64,000 nucleotides of DNA from NCBI GenBank assembly GCA_020796225.1, contig CM036762.1, forward strand, positions 11,830,414 through 11,894,413, written 5' to 3'. Under the pieces are notes generated by a model. The model was not told the origin of the DNA. It made no database searches and saw nothing but the letters and a program-made list of their open reading frames with translations. This stretch comes from Arion vulgaris (lineage: Eukaryota > Mollusca > Gastropoda > Stylommatophora > Arionidae). The position numbers were made by a program, and so were the translations under genes. Below, one piece after another: positions 23,771 through 34,828 of the stretch (its first letter is position 1; each line of letters opens with the position of its first letter).

Positions 23771-24056
23771 ACTCGTACATTTTCTTGAATAAAAATTGTC
23801 TGGTGATCATCACCCGTGATGGACGAGCATCATTAGATCGAACTTAGTATACCATCCGTCCGATAGGACAGTGTAGTAATGCGATGTACGAAAACCAACA
23901 AATCTGAGGTGGTCAGACCGGATCAGATCAGATCTCGAGAAAATCGTTAGGGTGGCTACGGTAATACTGAGTAAATAGGCGATTGAATGAAGACAGGTAT
24001 AGGCAGTATTACATAACTAGGAAACATTAATTATAAAATATGAAAAAACAACACTC

Positions 24057-24100
24057 AACGTTTCGGTGCTTAGACCTTTATCAAGAACAAATATATACAC
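24057..24100 (-). ncRNA. Hammerhead-like core motif of a Penelope-like fragment
   Basis: The minus strand reads TTGATAAAGGTCT-N-CACCGAAACGTTG. The same pattern recurs at 28624, 31393, 34630 and 55889. It resembles the CUGAUGA-stem-GAAAC hammerhead core described in Penelope-like elements, but the C3 position is changed, so catalysis is doubtful. Confidence 0.35.
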
Positions 24101-24131
24101 ACAAAACTTAATTAACTAAACCATAATACTA

Positions 24132-24236
24132 TAGTTTGTCCATTAATTCGTGAGCACGTTTGAAATTGATTTTCTCGAAAACTACCTGTTGGATCTCAGT
24201 GATTTTTGCAAGCAGCCTTAGAATATCCATGACGCT
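24132..24236 (+). repeat. Left terminal inverted repeat of the mariner-like element
   Basis: Includes CCATTAATTCGTGAGCACG and GAAATTGATTTTCTCGAAAA, matched in reverse complement at 26217-26322. Confidence 0.9.
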
Positions 24237-24605
24237 AGAGAAATATTTTTTCCAAGAAAATTTGATGTAGTTTGAAATATTTCTTCTTCAGGTTATATTA
24301 AAATCAACCTCACCGGATTGTACACAATAGTAACAGATCTACGGTACACAGACGCGTTGTTCTAAAAATACATTATGGTAACATTGAAATATCGTGAGTA
24401 AACAACAATTTCAAGTGGAATTCCCGTGCACCTAACCCAGTCGACTTTGAACGCGGAAAGCATATGACGTTATAATTGGGATACCGTTGTATAGTTATAG
24501 GTGTATCTCGCTATTTGTATGAAGCTATTGTATCATATTTGTTGGCTTATCAAAACTGACATTGATATCACATTCATAATGAGTCTGAAGTGCACATTTA
24601 TAACA

Positions 24606-25843
24606 ATGCAGAAGGTTACAGTTTTACTATACCAACACTTCCGTAGGGAATCTAAGAGAGGTCATCTATATTGCGATATTCATAACCCTGAGAAACGAAC
24701 GCAACTGGCGCTTGGTCTGAATAGAGAATCCTTTTCCCGATGGATTAAACAGGACACAAAGTGCACTGATGTCAAGCAATGAAGGAAAAGAACAATTGAC
24801 GACTTTGACATAGATGTCATAAGACGGGATCTCTTGAAAATGTTTGCGACAAATCAACTTGTTACTCTCAGGAAACTGAAATTAAAACTGCAATCAGATT
24901 GCAGCATAGACATTTCTAAAAGTACTCTATGGAAAATTGTAAGAGCCGCCGGCTTCACCTTCAGAAAAACTATAGGCGGCAGGAATATTATTTGTGAAAA
25001 GCCACATTTAATTGCTGCCCGAAGTAAATACCTGAGGCAGATCCGTGAGCGGCGGAGGCAAGGCTATGATATTGTATATTTGGACGAATCCTGGGTCAAT
25101 GCTCACCACACCAATGCTAAAGAATGGCAATCAGTAGACGGTGAACAGAAAGAAAAATACCAAGCAGCAAAGGCCAGCGTATTATACTAACACATGCAGG
25201 AAGCAGTGAAGAAGGTCTTGCCCATGACGCTGGACTTTTTTTTTAAATCAAAAAGGACGGTAGGGACTACCACACAGAAATGAATGGACACATTTTCAGG
25301 CACTGGATGGAGAAAGATCTACTTCCAATTCTAAACAGACCATCATGCTTGGTAATGGATAATGCATCCTATCACAACGCAGTATCAGCGGAAGACAAAG
25401 TACCAACTGCATCAAATACAAAAGATCAAATTAGGACTTGGCTTGCTAAGGAAAATGTCAGCTTCGATGATACATATTTGAAACCCGAGTTGTTGCATCT
25501 GGTGAGGATGACAAATAAGACAAAGGTGTTTCATATTGACAAAATCATTGCGGAATACGGCCACACGTCTTTGCGACTACCTCCATATCATGCTCACCTC
25601 AATCCGATAGAGCTTGTCTGGGCTAAAGTAAAAGGGCAAGTTGCCGAACAGAACAGGACGTTTAAAATGTGTGATGTTGCAATTCTGACACGTGAGTCCC
25701 TCTCAATGATAGACATGCAGTTCTGGAAGAAGTGTGTTGAACATGTGCTCCGAGAGGAAGACGAGTACTGGCACCGAGATGGATTACAATTTGTCCAGCC
25801 AGTAAGAATTATCAACCTCATGGAATCGTCAGATTCGGGATGA
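24606..25843 (+). pseudogene. Tc1/mariner (IS630 superfamily) transposase, broken
   Basis: An N-terminal helix-turn-helix region (YQHFRRESKRGHLY and LGLNRESFSRWIKQ) is followed by an in-frame TGA at about 24780. It continues in the same frame to a frameshift near 25170. The last part, 25280-25843, is open to its stop. DDE motifs are YLDESWVNAHH (first Asp, about 25083), LVMDNASYHN (second Asp, about 25358) and LNPIELVWAKVK (Glu, about 25610). The second Asp and the Glu are separated by about 83 residues. This is much wider than the 34-41 of classic Tc1 and mariner and closer to wide-spaced lineages reported as DD82E. With one stop and one frameshift it is not active as read. The TIRs show which copy it mobilised. 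Confidence 0.85.
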
Positions 25844-26216
25844 TACAAATCATATTTTGATTACAGACTGAGAAATAGCAACGTATACATTTCCATATCC
25901 AAATGCGTCTACCATCATACAATTTGTGGTGAAGTTAAGACACCCTGGGGTCTAATGGTGACCGAAGAGGAGGACTAACTGTTGCATATTGTATCCAAGT
26001 TCACGATTGCACATAAAGGGCAACACACTTAATTACTTGACCTATCAAGTTAATATGGAGATACACCTACGAATAGAATTGACATGGACAAATTCTAGGG
26101 ATTACTGTAAAATCTAAAATTTGAGCCCCGTATTTGCAATTGCCATAAAAGATCAAAGGAATTCGCCGATGTGCAAAATCCGTAGCATCTATGAACTACT
26201 GGTTAGCTTTATTTTA

Positions 26217-26322
26217 GCGTCATGGATATTCTAAGGCTGCATGCAAAAAAATCACTGATATCCAAAAGGTAGTTTTCGAGAAAATCAATTTCAAACGTGC
26301 TCACGAATTAATGGACAGACTA
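26217..26322 (-). repeat. Right terminal inverted repeat of the mariner-like element
   Basis: Mirror of 24132-24236 (ends CGTGCTCACGAATTAATGG then ACAGACTA). Confidence 0.9.
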
Positions 26323-26324
26323 TA

Positions 26325-27169
26325 ACTAATGATGAAAAGATACTGGCATTCAAACCCGCTCCAAAAGTGCTGATCTCTTGGTCGGTATCTCATGAATGAT
26401 AGAACGGACAGGAAATAGTAAGACTATTAGGTTACCGGTTGGCTGGTCAATCGGAATGGGTCAGGGGCAGGTTACATAAGATATTGTGTGTACAGGTGGG
26501 AACAAAGACCACACGTGGGAAGAGCAGGAGAGGTAGGTGGAAGAAACGAGAGATAATGGCGTTCATTTCCGACATAGCATACTAATGTGTAGACACGTAC
26601 ATCCCATTAAACATGTGCCCTATTCGGCTAATATGGATTGCATGCACTCCGATAGCAGGGGCGAGTATATAATCCAATGTCCCCGGGGGAGTGGGTGCAT
26701 ATGTTAGTAAGAATATAGCGACACTAGAACGGGATTAGTTTGACGTAAGGTAACGATGATGACAGGGGATAGCAACAGAGAAACGGATACAAACTATAGA
26801 GCTGAATGGACGTGTATGTAATCTTGAAATGTACAATATTAGAGTAGCTTAGGATATATAGATAATAAAGAGCAATGCAAGATTGACTGCACTGTACAAA
26901 CGAGGATACAGTGTTACATGATGTATCATCACTGAAATATTTGTATATCATCAATAAAGAAATGGAACATGAGTTAAAAGTCTTTGTTATCTGTATGATG
27001 CACATGAGACTTGTATCGTCCTAGATTTCTTCTATGATCTGCATCTCTATTCAAAGTAGTCGTCTACTAGTTCTTTATCACAACAAGAAAGAAGTAACAG
27101 GAATAACAGCAACTACTACTAGTCACCATCACCAGTCCAAATTTACTTCAACATACTCCCCTATTAATT
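26325..27169. other. No gene seen
   Basis: A segment at 26400-26580 is purine-rich and may be an old LINE, but no motif is readable. The rest is AT-rich. Confidence 0.4.
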
Positions 27170-28240
27170 CTACTTTTTCTTCCTCGATCGTTCTTTTTCG
27201 GCCGTGTTTATCATTCTTATTGTGATATATACACAGCCTTTACCAAGAACGCAATTTTACGTCACATCGTTCAGTAACATTTAGAGCTCTAGTGCTTGTC
27301 TTTCGGTGAAGTGTCCGATTTCAACCAGCTTTTACTCGGTTCGCTCTCCATCAGCCTTTGACTGTCCCCAGCACCAAATGCAAGGCAGAAGATTTGCTAT
27401 TTTCTTTTAGGGTAGCGACCCTTAGACGACCTACCCTCCCGTGCTATTGGCCGTCATCTGCCCAGAAAATGTGTCTTTTTCTGGATTGTTTGGTTTTCTT
27501 GCCGTCCGGTTTTGCATACGGTTTACTCCGCTAGACGTTGATTGTCCAAAATCAAACTACAAGACAGCAGTAGTTCCCTGCGAGTGGAAACGCGCACTGG
27601 TTTCAACCTCTGCTGGGCTTTCTAGTTTCTCAGCACATTTGGGTGTTCCGTTCATCCTCGCACCTGCCACGTCCTCTCTTCGCTGCACCATCATCGCCGT
27701 GCACATTTGCAAACCGGTGGGCCCACCCGTGCTTCGTCCGCAAGCGTGCTCGCTCTGCTCTAGTGCCTGCCTCACAATCTCCATCAGTTCTCAGCGTGCT
27801 AACATTCACCATCCGGCTGTCTGAACCCGGGGTTAACTCGGCCCCCACCTCAGCTCTCCCAAGTTTCGCCCCATGCGTGCCCACGTGCAACTGATCTCGG
27901 GCCAAAGTTTTGTTCCACGCAGCCCCACGTCTCTTCTCTGGATGCACCCCTCATCCCTCCATGGTTTTCCGTTCAGCTTTTCTTCCATCGTCCGGGAGAG
28001 ACGAGCATTAATAATCACTCTCGGATTCCGCTCGTCTGTGTTGCAAGCGCATCCCATCCAACGCTACTACGTCTGCATCTCTACCACCACCAGGGTAGCT
28101 ATCCCTCGATCCCTACCCGCTTAGCCAGACAGGAACCAATGTATGTTACCTGGGTCACCACGTAGAGGTGGGGTAGAATCTTGATTAATGTCAGCTCTCT
28201 AATCATGACGCGGCGTTATCCCCATGCGCATTTGACCCGT
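27170..28240 (-). repeat. LR1 long dispersed repeat, subfamily 2, full copy
   Basis: Starts (plus orientation) CTTCCTCGATCGTTCTTTTT, follows 6225-7092 closely, then continues to the shared LR1 end with GTAGCTATCCCTCGATCCCT and TCAGCTCTCTAATCATGACG. Overlapping ORFs on both strands are short and not conserved in 6225-7092. Confidence 0.65.
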
Positions 28241-28469
28241 TCCCTATTACATATATAATGAGAAATATATGTATAGAAGTTTTAGTGAAAACTGGTAACG
28301 TCAATGAAAGCCGCATACCACAAACTTCCATTTTGAACCTTCTGAATCAGGGTCTGAGAGTTGTATACAATAAATGCTCTAGTAAGCAGAGTCTTAGGGA
28401 GACATTGGAGAGTAACATTAACTACATTGACGTACATCCTCATAATGAAAACAGTTACATTATTCATTG
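28241..28469. other. Short unassigned stretch
   Basis: A plus ORF beginning at 28258 runs into the next repeat. Its first ~65 codons (MRNICIEVLVKTGNVNES...) show no known motif. Confidence 0.3.
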
Positions 28470-28750
28470 TTTCTTTTCCGTTTTATTTCTAGTTTTTATG
28501 TGTGTTTTTGTGTTACATTTATTTCGTTATTCGTTTTTATTCCAGATTTTCCTTAGATACGTTTGTATTTGGTCGTCCATTTGTGTTTCATTTTAATTTG
28601 TCACTCCTGTTTGTTCGTGTGCTTGTTAATAGCCTTGTTGGTCGAAACGTTGCTGTTTATTGTCACTGTTTCTGTATTTTGTAAAACTATAGTACTTTGT
28701 TTGTACGTGTTTCACTATTTACCAAGTTTTACTGCAGTCTTTCCCCTATT
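28470..28750 (+). mobile_element. Penelope-like element fragment (pLTR-like), plus copy
   Basis: Matches the reverse complement of 31310-31600: TATTTCTAGTTTTT, then GGTCGAAACGTTGCTG (hammerhead-like half), GTATTTTGTAAAACTA, ACGTGTTTCAC and AGTTTTACTGCAGTCTTTCC. No coding capacity. Assignment to Penelope-like elements rests on the hammerhead-like core and is an inference. Confidence 0.45.
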
Positions 28751-28901
28751 TCGATATTAAATATAACATATACAATGAAGAGAAGTGTTCATGTATGATA
28801 CGAGATGTGAGTTCCCTTTCTTCACATATATATAAATGCTAATAATATCACATTTATATTGAAATTAGGATGTTTGTGTATATTGTCGGACAGACTTTAT
28901 C

Positions 28902-30529
28902 GATTAATTCAGTGGTTCTCAAATGTTGTGCTAGGCGCACCAGTGTCCTGGTAACATTTCTGGGTGTGCCCTAGGAAATCCCAGAGCAATGGTTGGCTAT
29001 GCTGTGCGCATCTGGCATTCTGGAGCTTTTTTTAGAAAAATAACGGAAATTCTGATTTTTTTCATACGTTTTCGACGGAATTACTTTTTATCTTTTTACT
29101 GCTAAAGTTGTTCTTCCGGTCAATGCTAAAAATGTGTTTAATCATTTCTCCGATCACTTCTACAGATGTGTTTAGTTGTTCTTCCGGTCACTGCTAAAGA
29201 CGCGTTTAATGGTATATAATTATCACTCCTCTGTGGGCTAAAGATTCATTTAGTCACTGCTAAAGATGTGTTCAATTGTTCATTCGATCACTGCTAAAGA
29301 TGGGTTTAGTTGTCCTTCCAATCATTGATAAAGACGTGGTTAGTCATTCTTTCAGTCACTGCTAAAGACGTGGTTAGTCATTCTTTCAGTCACTGCTAAA
29401 GACGTGGTTAGTCATTCTTTCAGTCACTGCTAAAGACGTGGTTAGTCATTCTTTCAGTCACTGCTAAAGACGTGGTTAGTCATTCTTTCAGTCACTGCTA
29501 AAGACGTGGTTAGTCATTCTTTCAGTCACTGCTAAAGACGTGGTTAGTCATTCTTTCAGTCACTGCTAAAGACGTGGTTAGTCATTCTTTCAGTCACTGC
29601 TAAAGACGTGGTTAGTCATTCTTTCAGTCACTGCTAAAGACGTGGTTAGTCATTCTTTCAGTCACTGCTAAAGACGTGGTTAGTCATTCTTTCAGTCACT
29701 GCTAAAGACGTGGTTAGTCATTCTTTCAGTCACTGCTAAAGACGTGGTTAGTCATTCTTTCAGTCACTGCTAAAGACGTGGTTAGTCATTCTTTCAGTCA
29801 CTGCTAAAGACGTGGTTAGTCATTCTTTCAGTCACTGCTAAAGACGTGGTTAGTCATTCTTTCAGTCACTGCTAAAGACGTGGTTAGTCATTCTTTCAGT
29901 CACTGCTAAAGACGTGGTTAGTCATTCTTTCAGTCACTGCTAAAGACGTGGTTAGTCATTCTTTCAGTCACTGCTAAAGACGTGGTTAGTCATTCTTTCA
30001 GTCACTGCTAAAGACGTGGTTAGTCATTCTTTCAGTCACTGCTAAAGACGTGGTTAGTCATTCTTTCAGTCACTGCTAAAAACCTGGTTAGTCATTCTTT
30101 CAGTCACTGCTAAAGACGAGGTTAGTCATTCTTTCAGTCACTGCTAAAGACGTGGTTAGTCGTTCTTCCGAACACTCCCATAGATGTGTTTAGTTTCTCT
30201 TCCGGTCACTGCTAAAGATGTGTTTTGTCGTTCTTCCGGTCATGCTAAAGATGTGTTTAGTTTCTCTTCCGATCATTGCTAAAGACGTGTTTACTAGTCT
30301 ATTATTATCTCCTCTTTGGGCTAAAGACATGTTAACACATTATACCCATACTTCTCATAAACAGAAATTAAATGATGAATTACGGTACGTAACATTATCC
30401 TATTATTTCTGTACCTCTTTGTTTGTTTCATCTTATTTATTAAGTTTTTGTATATAGTGCTTCTACGATTTATTTTAGGACTTCAATTGTGCCACAACTT
30501 CAAAATGTTTGAGAACCACTGGGTTAATT
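28902..30529. mobile_element. hAT-type MITE carrying an internal satellite
   Basis: Perfect 14-bp inverted ends CAGTGGTTCTCAAA (28910 onward, and reverse complement ending 30521). They are flanked by GATTAATT (28902-28909) and GGTTAATT (30522-30529), an 8-bp duplication with one mismatch, as expected for hAT elements. No transposase. Most of the inside is repeats of one motif (see 29331-30162), with older diverged copies on both sides. Confidence 0.85.
29331..30162 (+). repeat. 34-bp tandem satellite, about 24 copies
   Basis: Unit GACGTGGTTAGTCATTCTTT + CAGTCACTGCTAAA. Most units are identical; changes cluster in the last few (AACCTGG, GACGAGG). Diverged relatives (GTGTTTAGTTGTTCTTCCGG-type) continue outward at 29100-29330 and 30163-30315. 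This suggests recent homogenisation of the middle of an older array. Confidence 0.95.
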
Positions 30530-31309
30530 AATAGTTATATTTGACTACGTCATATCTATGTCAGACATATTCATAAATCATCAGATTTGTGTAAGCAAGA
30601 AAGACAACACGTGTCTCTGATTTTGGTTATCTGTTTACTGAATCGACGTCATAGACTCCAAGCAGATACATAGATGTTCAGTGTCTCCAAATAGATGTCG
30701 AAGAATATGCATACTGATGGTTCCATTGGCTCACTGGTTAAACAAACTCTTCACTCTGCTCATCAGACATCCAGTTCATATTTGTACAACGTATAATTTC
30801 AAACTTCTTAAATCACTGTTTAGATTCAACATCAACATTAGTGTCCTCATCCATCATGCGATCACCAAGAGACCAAAGAATACTCTTCTCATCCATTCTG
30901 AACTTGTAAAGTGTGAGATCAAAAGATCGTGTTCGTGTTCCTAGTAAAACTATCTAGTTTGAATTGTTGTCATGTGTCCAATGTTTCTACTTCATTGATA
31001 GGAAAACAACGAGTAGTATATATACAAATGTTATGTCTGCATATACCAATTTGAAAAATAAAAGCGAGCGAAAGCTTCTACTAATTCCGGAAGTAGATAG
31101 GGGCGGCGTTGTAGGGATTTGGGGGTTTAACAACGAAGACAATTTATTTCGCAGCGAGATATGTGACGTACGAGTACAACCGACAGACTGATCATGTCAG
31201 TATTGCATATGAGATTGGTAATCACTGGAAAAATACTCCGATTGTATCACTTGAGTAATCTGAGCAGTAATGGAGAGTTGTGTTATAATCGCAATATAGA
31301 TGGAGACTG
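30530..31309. other. No gene assigned
   Basis: Plus ORFs at 30681-30944 and 30964-31191. The second ends in a less AT-rich segment (VDRGGVVGIWGFNNEDNLF). No family or splice context recognised. Confidence 0.3.
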
Positions 31310-31600
31310 CAGTAAAACTATGTAGAATGACGAAACACGTAATAACAAAGTACTGTAGTTTTACAAAATACAAAAACAATGATAATATACAGCAACTTTT
31401 CGACGAAAAATGCCTTTATCAAGCAAATGATACAACAAAAGTAACGAATGTCACGGAACACAACATATAGACTTTGACAAAGATATTACAACAGTAAAAA
31501 ATTAATGAAAATATGTGACTAAACACGAATAACGAAATAAATACAGAAAAACTAGAAGTGAAAAAGAAGAGAAACAATAAAACAACAAGTAAATATATGA
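31310..31600 (-). mobile_element. Penelope-like fragment, minus copy
   Basis: Reverse-complement partner of 28470-28750. It contains minus-strand GATAAAGGC-N-CGTCGAAAAGTTG and TTTTGTAAAACTACAGTACT. Confidence 0.45.
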
Positions 31601-31639
31601 CTCATATACATATAACATCTACACATATAAAATATCGAG

Positions 31640-31740
31640 CATGAGAAGAGATTATAGGCCCCTACCTCAGTCGTCTCATATGACATGTCTTGAAGGTCGT
31701 AGTATAACTATTCTTTGCTCCAGCAACACACGTGCAATAT
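31640..31740 (-). mobile_element. SINE B head fragment
   Basis: Minus strand: GGAGCAAAGAATAGT-like, ACATGTCATATGAGACGACT and AGGTAGGGGCC, diverged from the SINE B head. Confidence 0.35.
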
Positions 31741-31962
31741 ATATATGTATATATATATAGTTTCCCGTTTGACATTTAAGGCTTCCATAAAAGAGTTATA
31801 TTGCTGCCGCTCTGCCACCTTTCCACTAATTCCGCGACTTAGGTCACAATCTTTCAGCTCATCGGCGCTCTAAGAATTATTATGTTGCACTATATTTTCA
31901 AAATATGTTTTAAAAAATACAACTACTTCGGAAATATCTATTCTCCAATACAAAAACCATAT

Positions 31963-32325
31963 GTGTGGTGTCGGGACTCACAAGGGAAACAAAGAATAAT
32001 AACACTGCAACCTACTAGGCATGTCGTAAGAGGCGATTGATGTAGGACCTAGGGAAGCTACCCTAATAAACAAAAAAGCATCGCAGAAATCGGAAGTTCT
32101 GGCCTACTAGGCGCATAACTAGCACAGCGTACAATCGCTCTTAGGCTCAGATCACATACTTGTCCCTAAAAACAACGGTACAATTCATGATAAAATTTGG
32201 TTCATCGGTCTATGCGGGATCGTCAGAGAGAGAGAGAGAGAGAGAGAGAGATCACATACAAATCACACAGAGTGGTTAACAAGTGATCGATATGTAGCGT
32301 TCGAAGAAGTAAAAGAAAAGTTATA
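31963..32325 (+). mobile_element. SINE B, plus copy, interrupted by a LINE tail
   Basis: Head GTGTGGTGTCGGGACTCACA, middle GGCATGTCGTAAGAGGCGAT and TAGGGAAGCTACCCTA, tail GTGGTTAACAAGTG then GCGTTCGAAGAAG. An 89-bp LINE end sits inside at 32160-32248 with 11-bp duplications. Confidence 0.8.
32160..32248 (+). mobile_element. Jockey/I-like LINE 3' tail (89 bp) with target duplication
   Basis: AGATCACATAC at 32149-32159 and again at 32249-32259. The insert carries AATTCATGATAAAATTTGGT and a (GA)n tail, matching the 3' ends at 9440-9520 and 12005-12060. Confidence 0.85.
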
Positions 32326-32340
32326 AAAACCAGTAAAATA

Positions 32341-32473
32341 ATGGTGTTTTTTTTTAAAACTAGAAGTTATATTGTGATATACCTTGTTATGACCATATTA
32401 GAGGCTCTTACTGCTCTTGATTTCAAAGCTGACGAACCAAAAACATTAATTAAAAAAACCGCCGTTAACACAG
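32341..32473 (+). CDS. Possible signal-peptide exon, weak
   Basis: The ATG opens a Phe/Lys start, a hydrophobic core (YIVIYLVMTILEALTA) and then LDFKADEPKTLIKKTAVNT. It runs to a plausible donor (ACACAG then GTAGGA at 32474). The downstream exon is not identified. The open frame could be chance in AT-rich DNA. Confidence 0.2.
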
Positions 32474-32689
32474 GTAGGATGCGCACTTGCTTTCAACACC
32501 GGTTGTTCCAAGCTCGAACGTCCAAGTTGAATGATTTTTTTAACATCAAGAGTCTCTAGTCAATTCATCTTCAGTTGCGTACAAAAATGAAAACTAAAAG
32601 AAGTTTACTTTAGTAGCAATTTTCTACATCACTCATAGTGTGCTACTGGTAAAAATACAGGCGTTAGCATATCATAATAATAATAATTC

Positions 32690-32940
32690 CACTCGTACCG
32701 TTATACGTTACATAGGGCCTGCAAGCAATTTCTCCATACCGCTCTATCCTGGGCAACTCGTTGAATCTTCTCTATATAACTGATACCGATAGTTCTTGCC
32801 TCTCTCAGCAACGTGTTTTTCAGAGTCTCCTTATTTCGTCTTTTCTTTCTTGAACCCTTTGCATCCCACTTCAATGCCTGCTTTGATACTCTTTGATGAT
32901 TTCTTCTCAAGGTGTGTCCAAAATATATCTTCATCTTCTC
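32690..32940 (-). mobile_element. RTE-Y LINE 3' end
   Basis: The minus strand encodes YFGHTLRRNHQRVSKQALKW, DAKGSRKKRRNKETL and VAQDRAVWRNCLQALCNV, the C-terminus of an RTE-type ORF2. It is followed by a TTATTA-rich end near 32680. Confidence 0.75.
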
Positions 32941-33084
32941 CTTCTTATAACAGTTGTTATTAGTGGTTAACCGCCGGACAATTCTCTAATTTCATCACTT
33001 CTCCTCAATTCGTTCATTTTTATGTTCATTATTTTTTCTCAGACATCTATTTTCAGATGTATTTATAACATGTATTAATCATAT

Positions 33085-33160
33085 ATATATATACTCGTAT
33101 ATACTCGTATACATATATATATATATATACTCGTATATACTCGTATATATATATATCCCA
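33085..33160. repeat. (TA)n with ATATACTCGT repeats
   Basis: ATATACTCGT recurs four times within a (TA)n tract. Confidence 0.8.
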
Positions 33161-33429
33161 TGGTATAAAAACTACTTGTTTACTTCTTGCTCTATCGACG
33201 TCATAGCTCCTATTATTATATTGGCGTCGTTACTAAAAATAGAAGATTACAAGAGATAACAAAGAAAGGCTTGAGAATCTCCACAGACTTATTTATAACT
33301 TGTTTTGTGTAGAGATAAACCAGACGAAATGTAATTGATAAGGGAAAGAAAAATAAACATCTCATATTAATTCACCATTCTAACCATATTAAATAAATGT
33401 TACTTACACATTTGTATGTAATACGGGAG

Positions 33430-33885
33430 TATCTGTGTCGTAGGGGCTAGGTGCTCACCTCTCGTGCCAATGGTACCAGGTTCGATTCCCGTAAAGCCAT
33501 CGGGATATTTTTTCAGAGATCCCTGATCTCAGTGTAGGTGAGCTCGAGTTCCTAGTCCTATCGGACGCGGACGATAAAACGTAGTTCCCGTGTTAAATTT
33601 GAGCTCGTAAAAGAACCCTTGGCAGTTCAAAATCGAGAAGAGCAGCCTGGAAAGCCGCTGCCTGGGCAACATTCATTAAAGAAGATTTAAAATAAAAATT
33701 TCTACAAAAATATTTACACCATCTCCAAAATTGCATCGTAGCCCTCGCCGGTGCTATGGATTCTGTGCACTGCAACTGAGATCTACCTTGTTAGAAAGAG
33801 ATCGGAGCACACATGGTTACATACCGAAGTGCAATGATGACGGCCACCATCATATCAATCAATCAATCAATCAATTTAATACTGG
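33430..33885 (+). mobile_element. tRNA-headed SINE A, full copy with (CAAT)n tail
   Basis: The head has GGGGCTAGGTGCTCACC and CCAGGTTCGATTCCC (box B). The body has GTGTAGGTGAGCTCGAGTTC, and the tail is CAATCAATCAATCAAT (about 33859-33878). Related copies at 10845, 19400, 56170 and 62480. Confidence 0.8.
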
Positions 33886-34244
33886 TTTAGCTATCGCTAG
33901 TTTGTTTTCAAGACAGTGCTAGATTGTCACCAATAGGAAAGTAGTTAATAGCACTCTCCACTATTGACCACATGACGTGGAAATTTCGATGCTCCAAGTC
34001 AGCTGATGTCACAAGTTTTGGTATGCTGATTATGCTCAGCGCATAAAGCTCGAACTTTTTGTTATGTTCATTTGATCAGGTTTTAGTGTTTCCTTTCTAT
34101 TTATTTGTCAAATTCTAGTGTTTCAGTTACTTTGATTTTGTCACATTTCAGTGTTCCCGTTATGTAGATTTCTTTTGAAATTATAATGTTCCCATTACGT
34201 TTTCTTGTCAAATTCTAGTGTAGCGACATACAAGTGGCATATGC

Positions 34245-34562
34245 TATACTATATGTTTTCTATTCTCCATTCACTATATGTTTTATATTCTCCATTCACT
34301 ATATGTTTTCTGTTATCCATTCACTATATGTTTTCTTTTATCCATTCACTATATGTTTTCTGTTATCCATTCACAATATGTTTTCTATTCTCCATTCACT
34401 ATATGTTTTCTATTCTACATTCACTATATGTTTTCTATTCTCCATTCACTATATGTTTTCTGTTATCCATTCACTATATGTTTTCTGTTATCCATTCACT
34501 ATATGTTTTCTTTTATCCATTCACTATATGTTTTCTGTTATCCATTCACTATATGTTTTCTA
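34245..34562. repeat. 25-bp tandem repeat, about 13 copies
   Basis: Unit TTTTCTGTTATCCATTCACT + ATATG, with RTT/TTC variants. Because 25 is not a multiple of 3, all three frames stay open and give false ORFs. Confidence 0.95.
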
Positions 34563-34564
34563 TT

Positions 34565-34720
34565 GGCGAAACACGTAAACACAAACTGCTGTAGTTTTAC
34601 AAAATACAAAAACAATAACGATACACATCAACGTTTCGACCAAAAGCCTTTATCCAGCATTTTGTAAAACAACAGTACTTTGTTTTATGTGTTTCGCCAT
34701 TGCTACAAAGTTTTGCTGCA
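34565..34720 (-). mobile_element. Penelope-like fragment next to the 25-bp array
   Basis: Minus-strand GATAAAGGCTTTTGGTCGAAACGTTG, given here as GATAAAGGC...GGTCGAAACG, and TTTTGTAAAACTACAGC. The other side shows GTGTTTCGCCATTGCTACAA and TTTTGCTGCAG. Confidence 0.45.
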
Positions 34721-34828
34721 GTATTCTCTTATGTGTTCTCTATTATGAATTCACTATATGTTCTCTAATATTAGCACAATATATATTGTTTATCTGTTGT
34801 GCTTGCAACGTGCACTATCGTGATGTTG

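Larger units (their letters stand above)
24130..26324 (+). mobile_element. Tc1/mariner-like DNA transposon, 2.2 kb, complete ends
   Basis: Terminal inverted repeats of about 105 bp (24132-24236 and 26217-26322) start TAGTTTGTCC and TAGTCTGTCC and are flanked by TA dinucleotides (24130-24131, 26323-26324), the target duplication of the superfamily. One transposase pseudogene fills the centre. TIR arms are highly similar but not identical. Confidence 0.9.

Noticed and set aside
29331..30162. CRISPR-like regular array
   Set aside because: Units are directly contiguous with no spacers, and the host is eukaryotic; it is a satellite.
34205..34667. Three overlapping ORFs with repeated YMFSILHS/FTICFLLS peptides
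   Set aside because: They come from the 25-bp tandem array, which has no stop in any frame; no start context or flanking gene.
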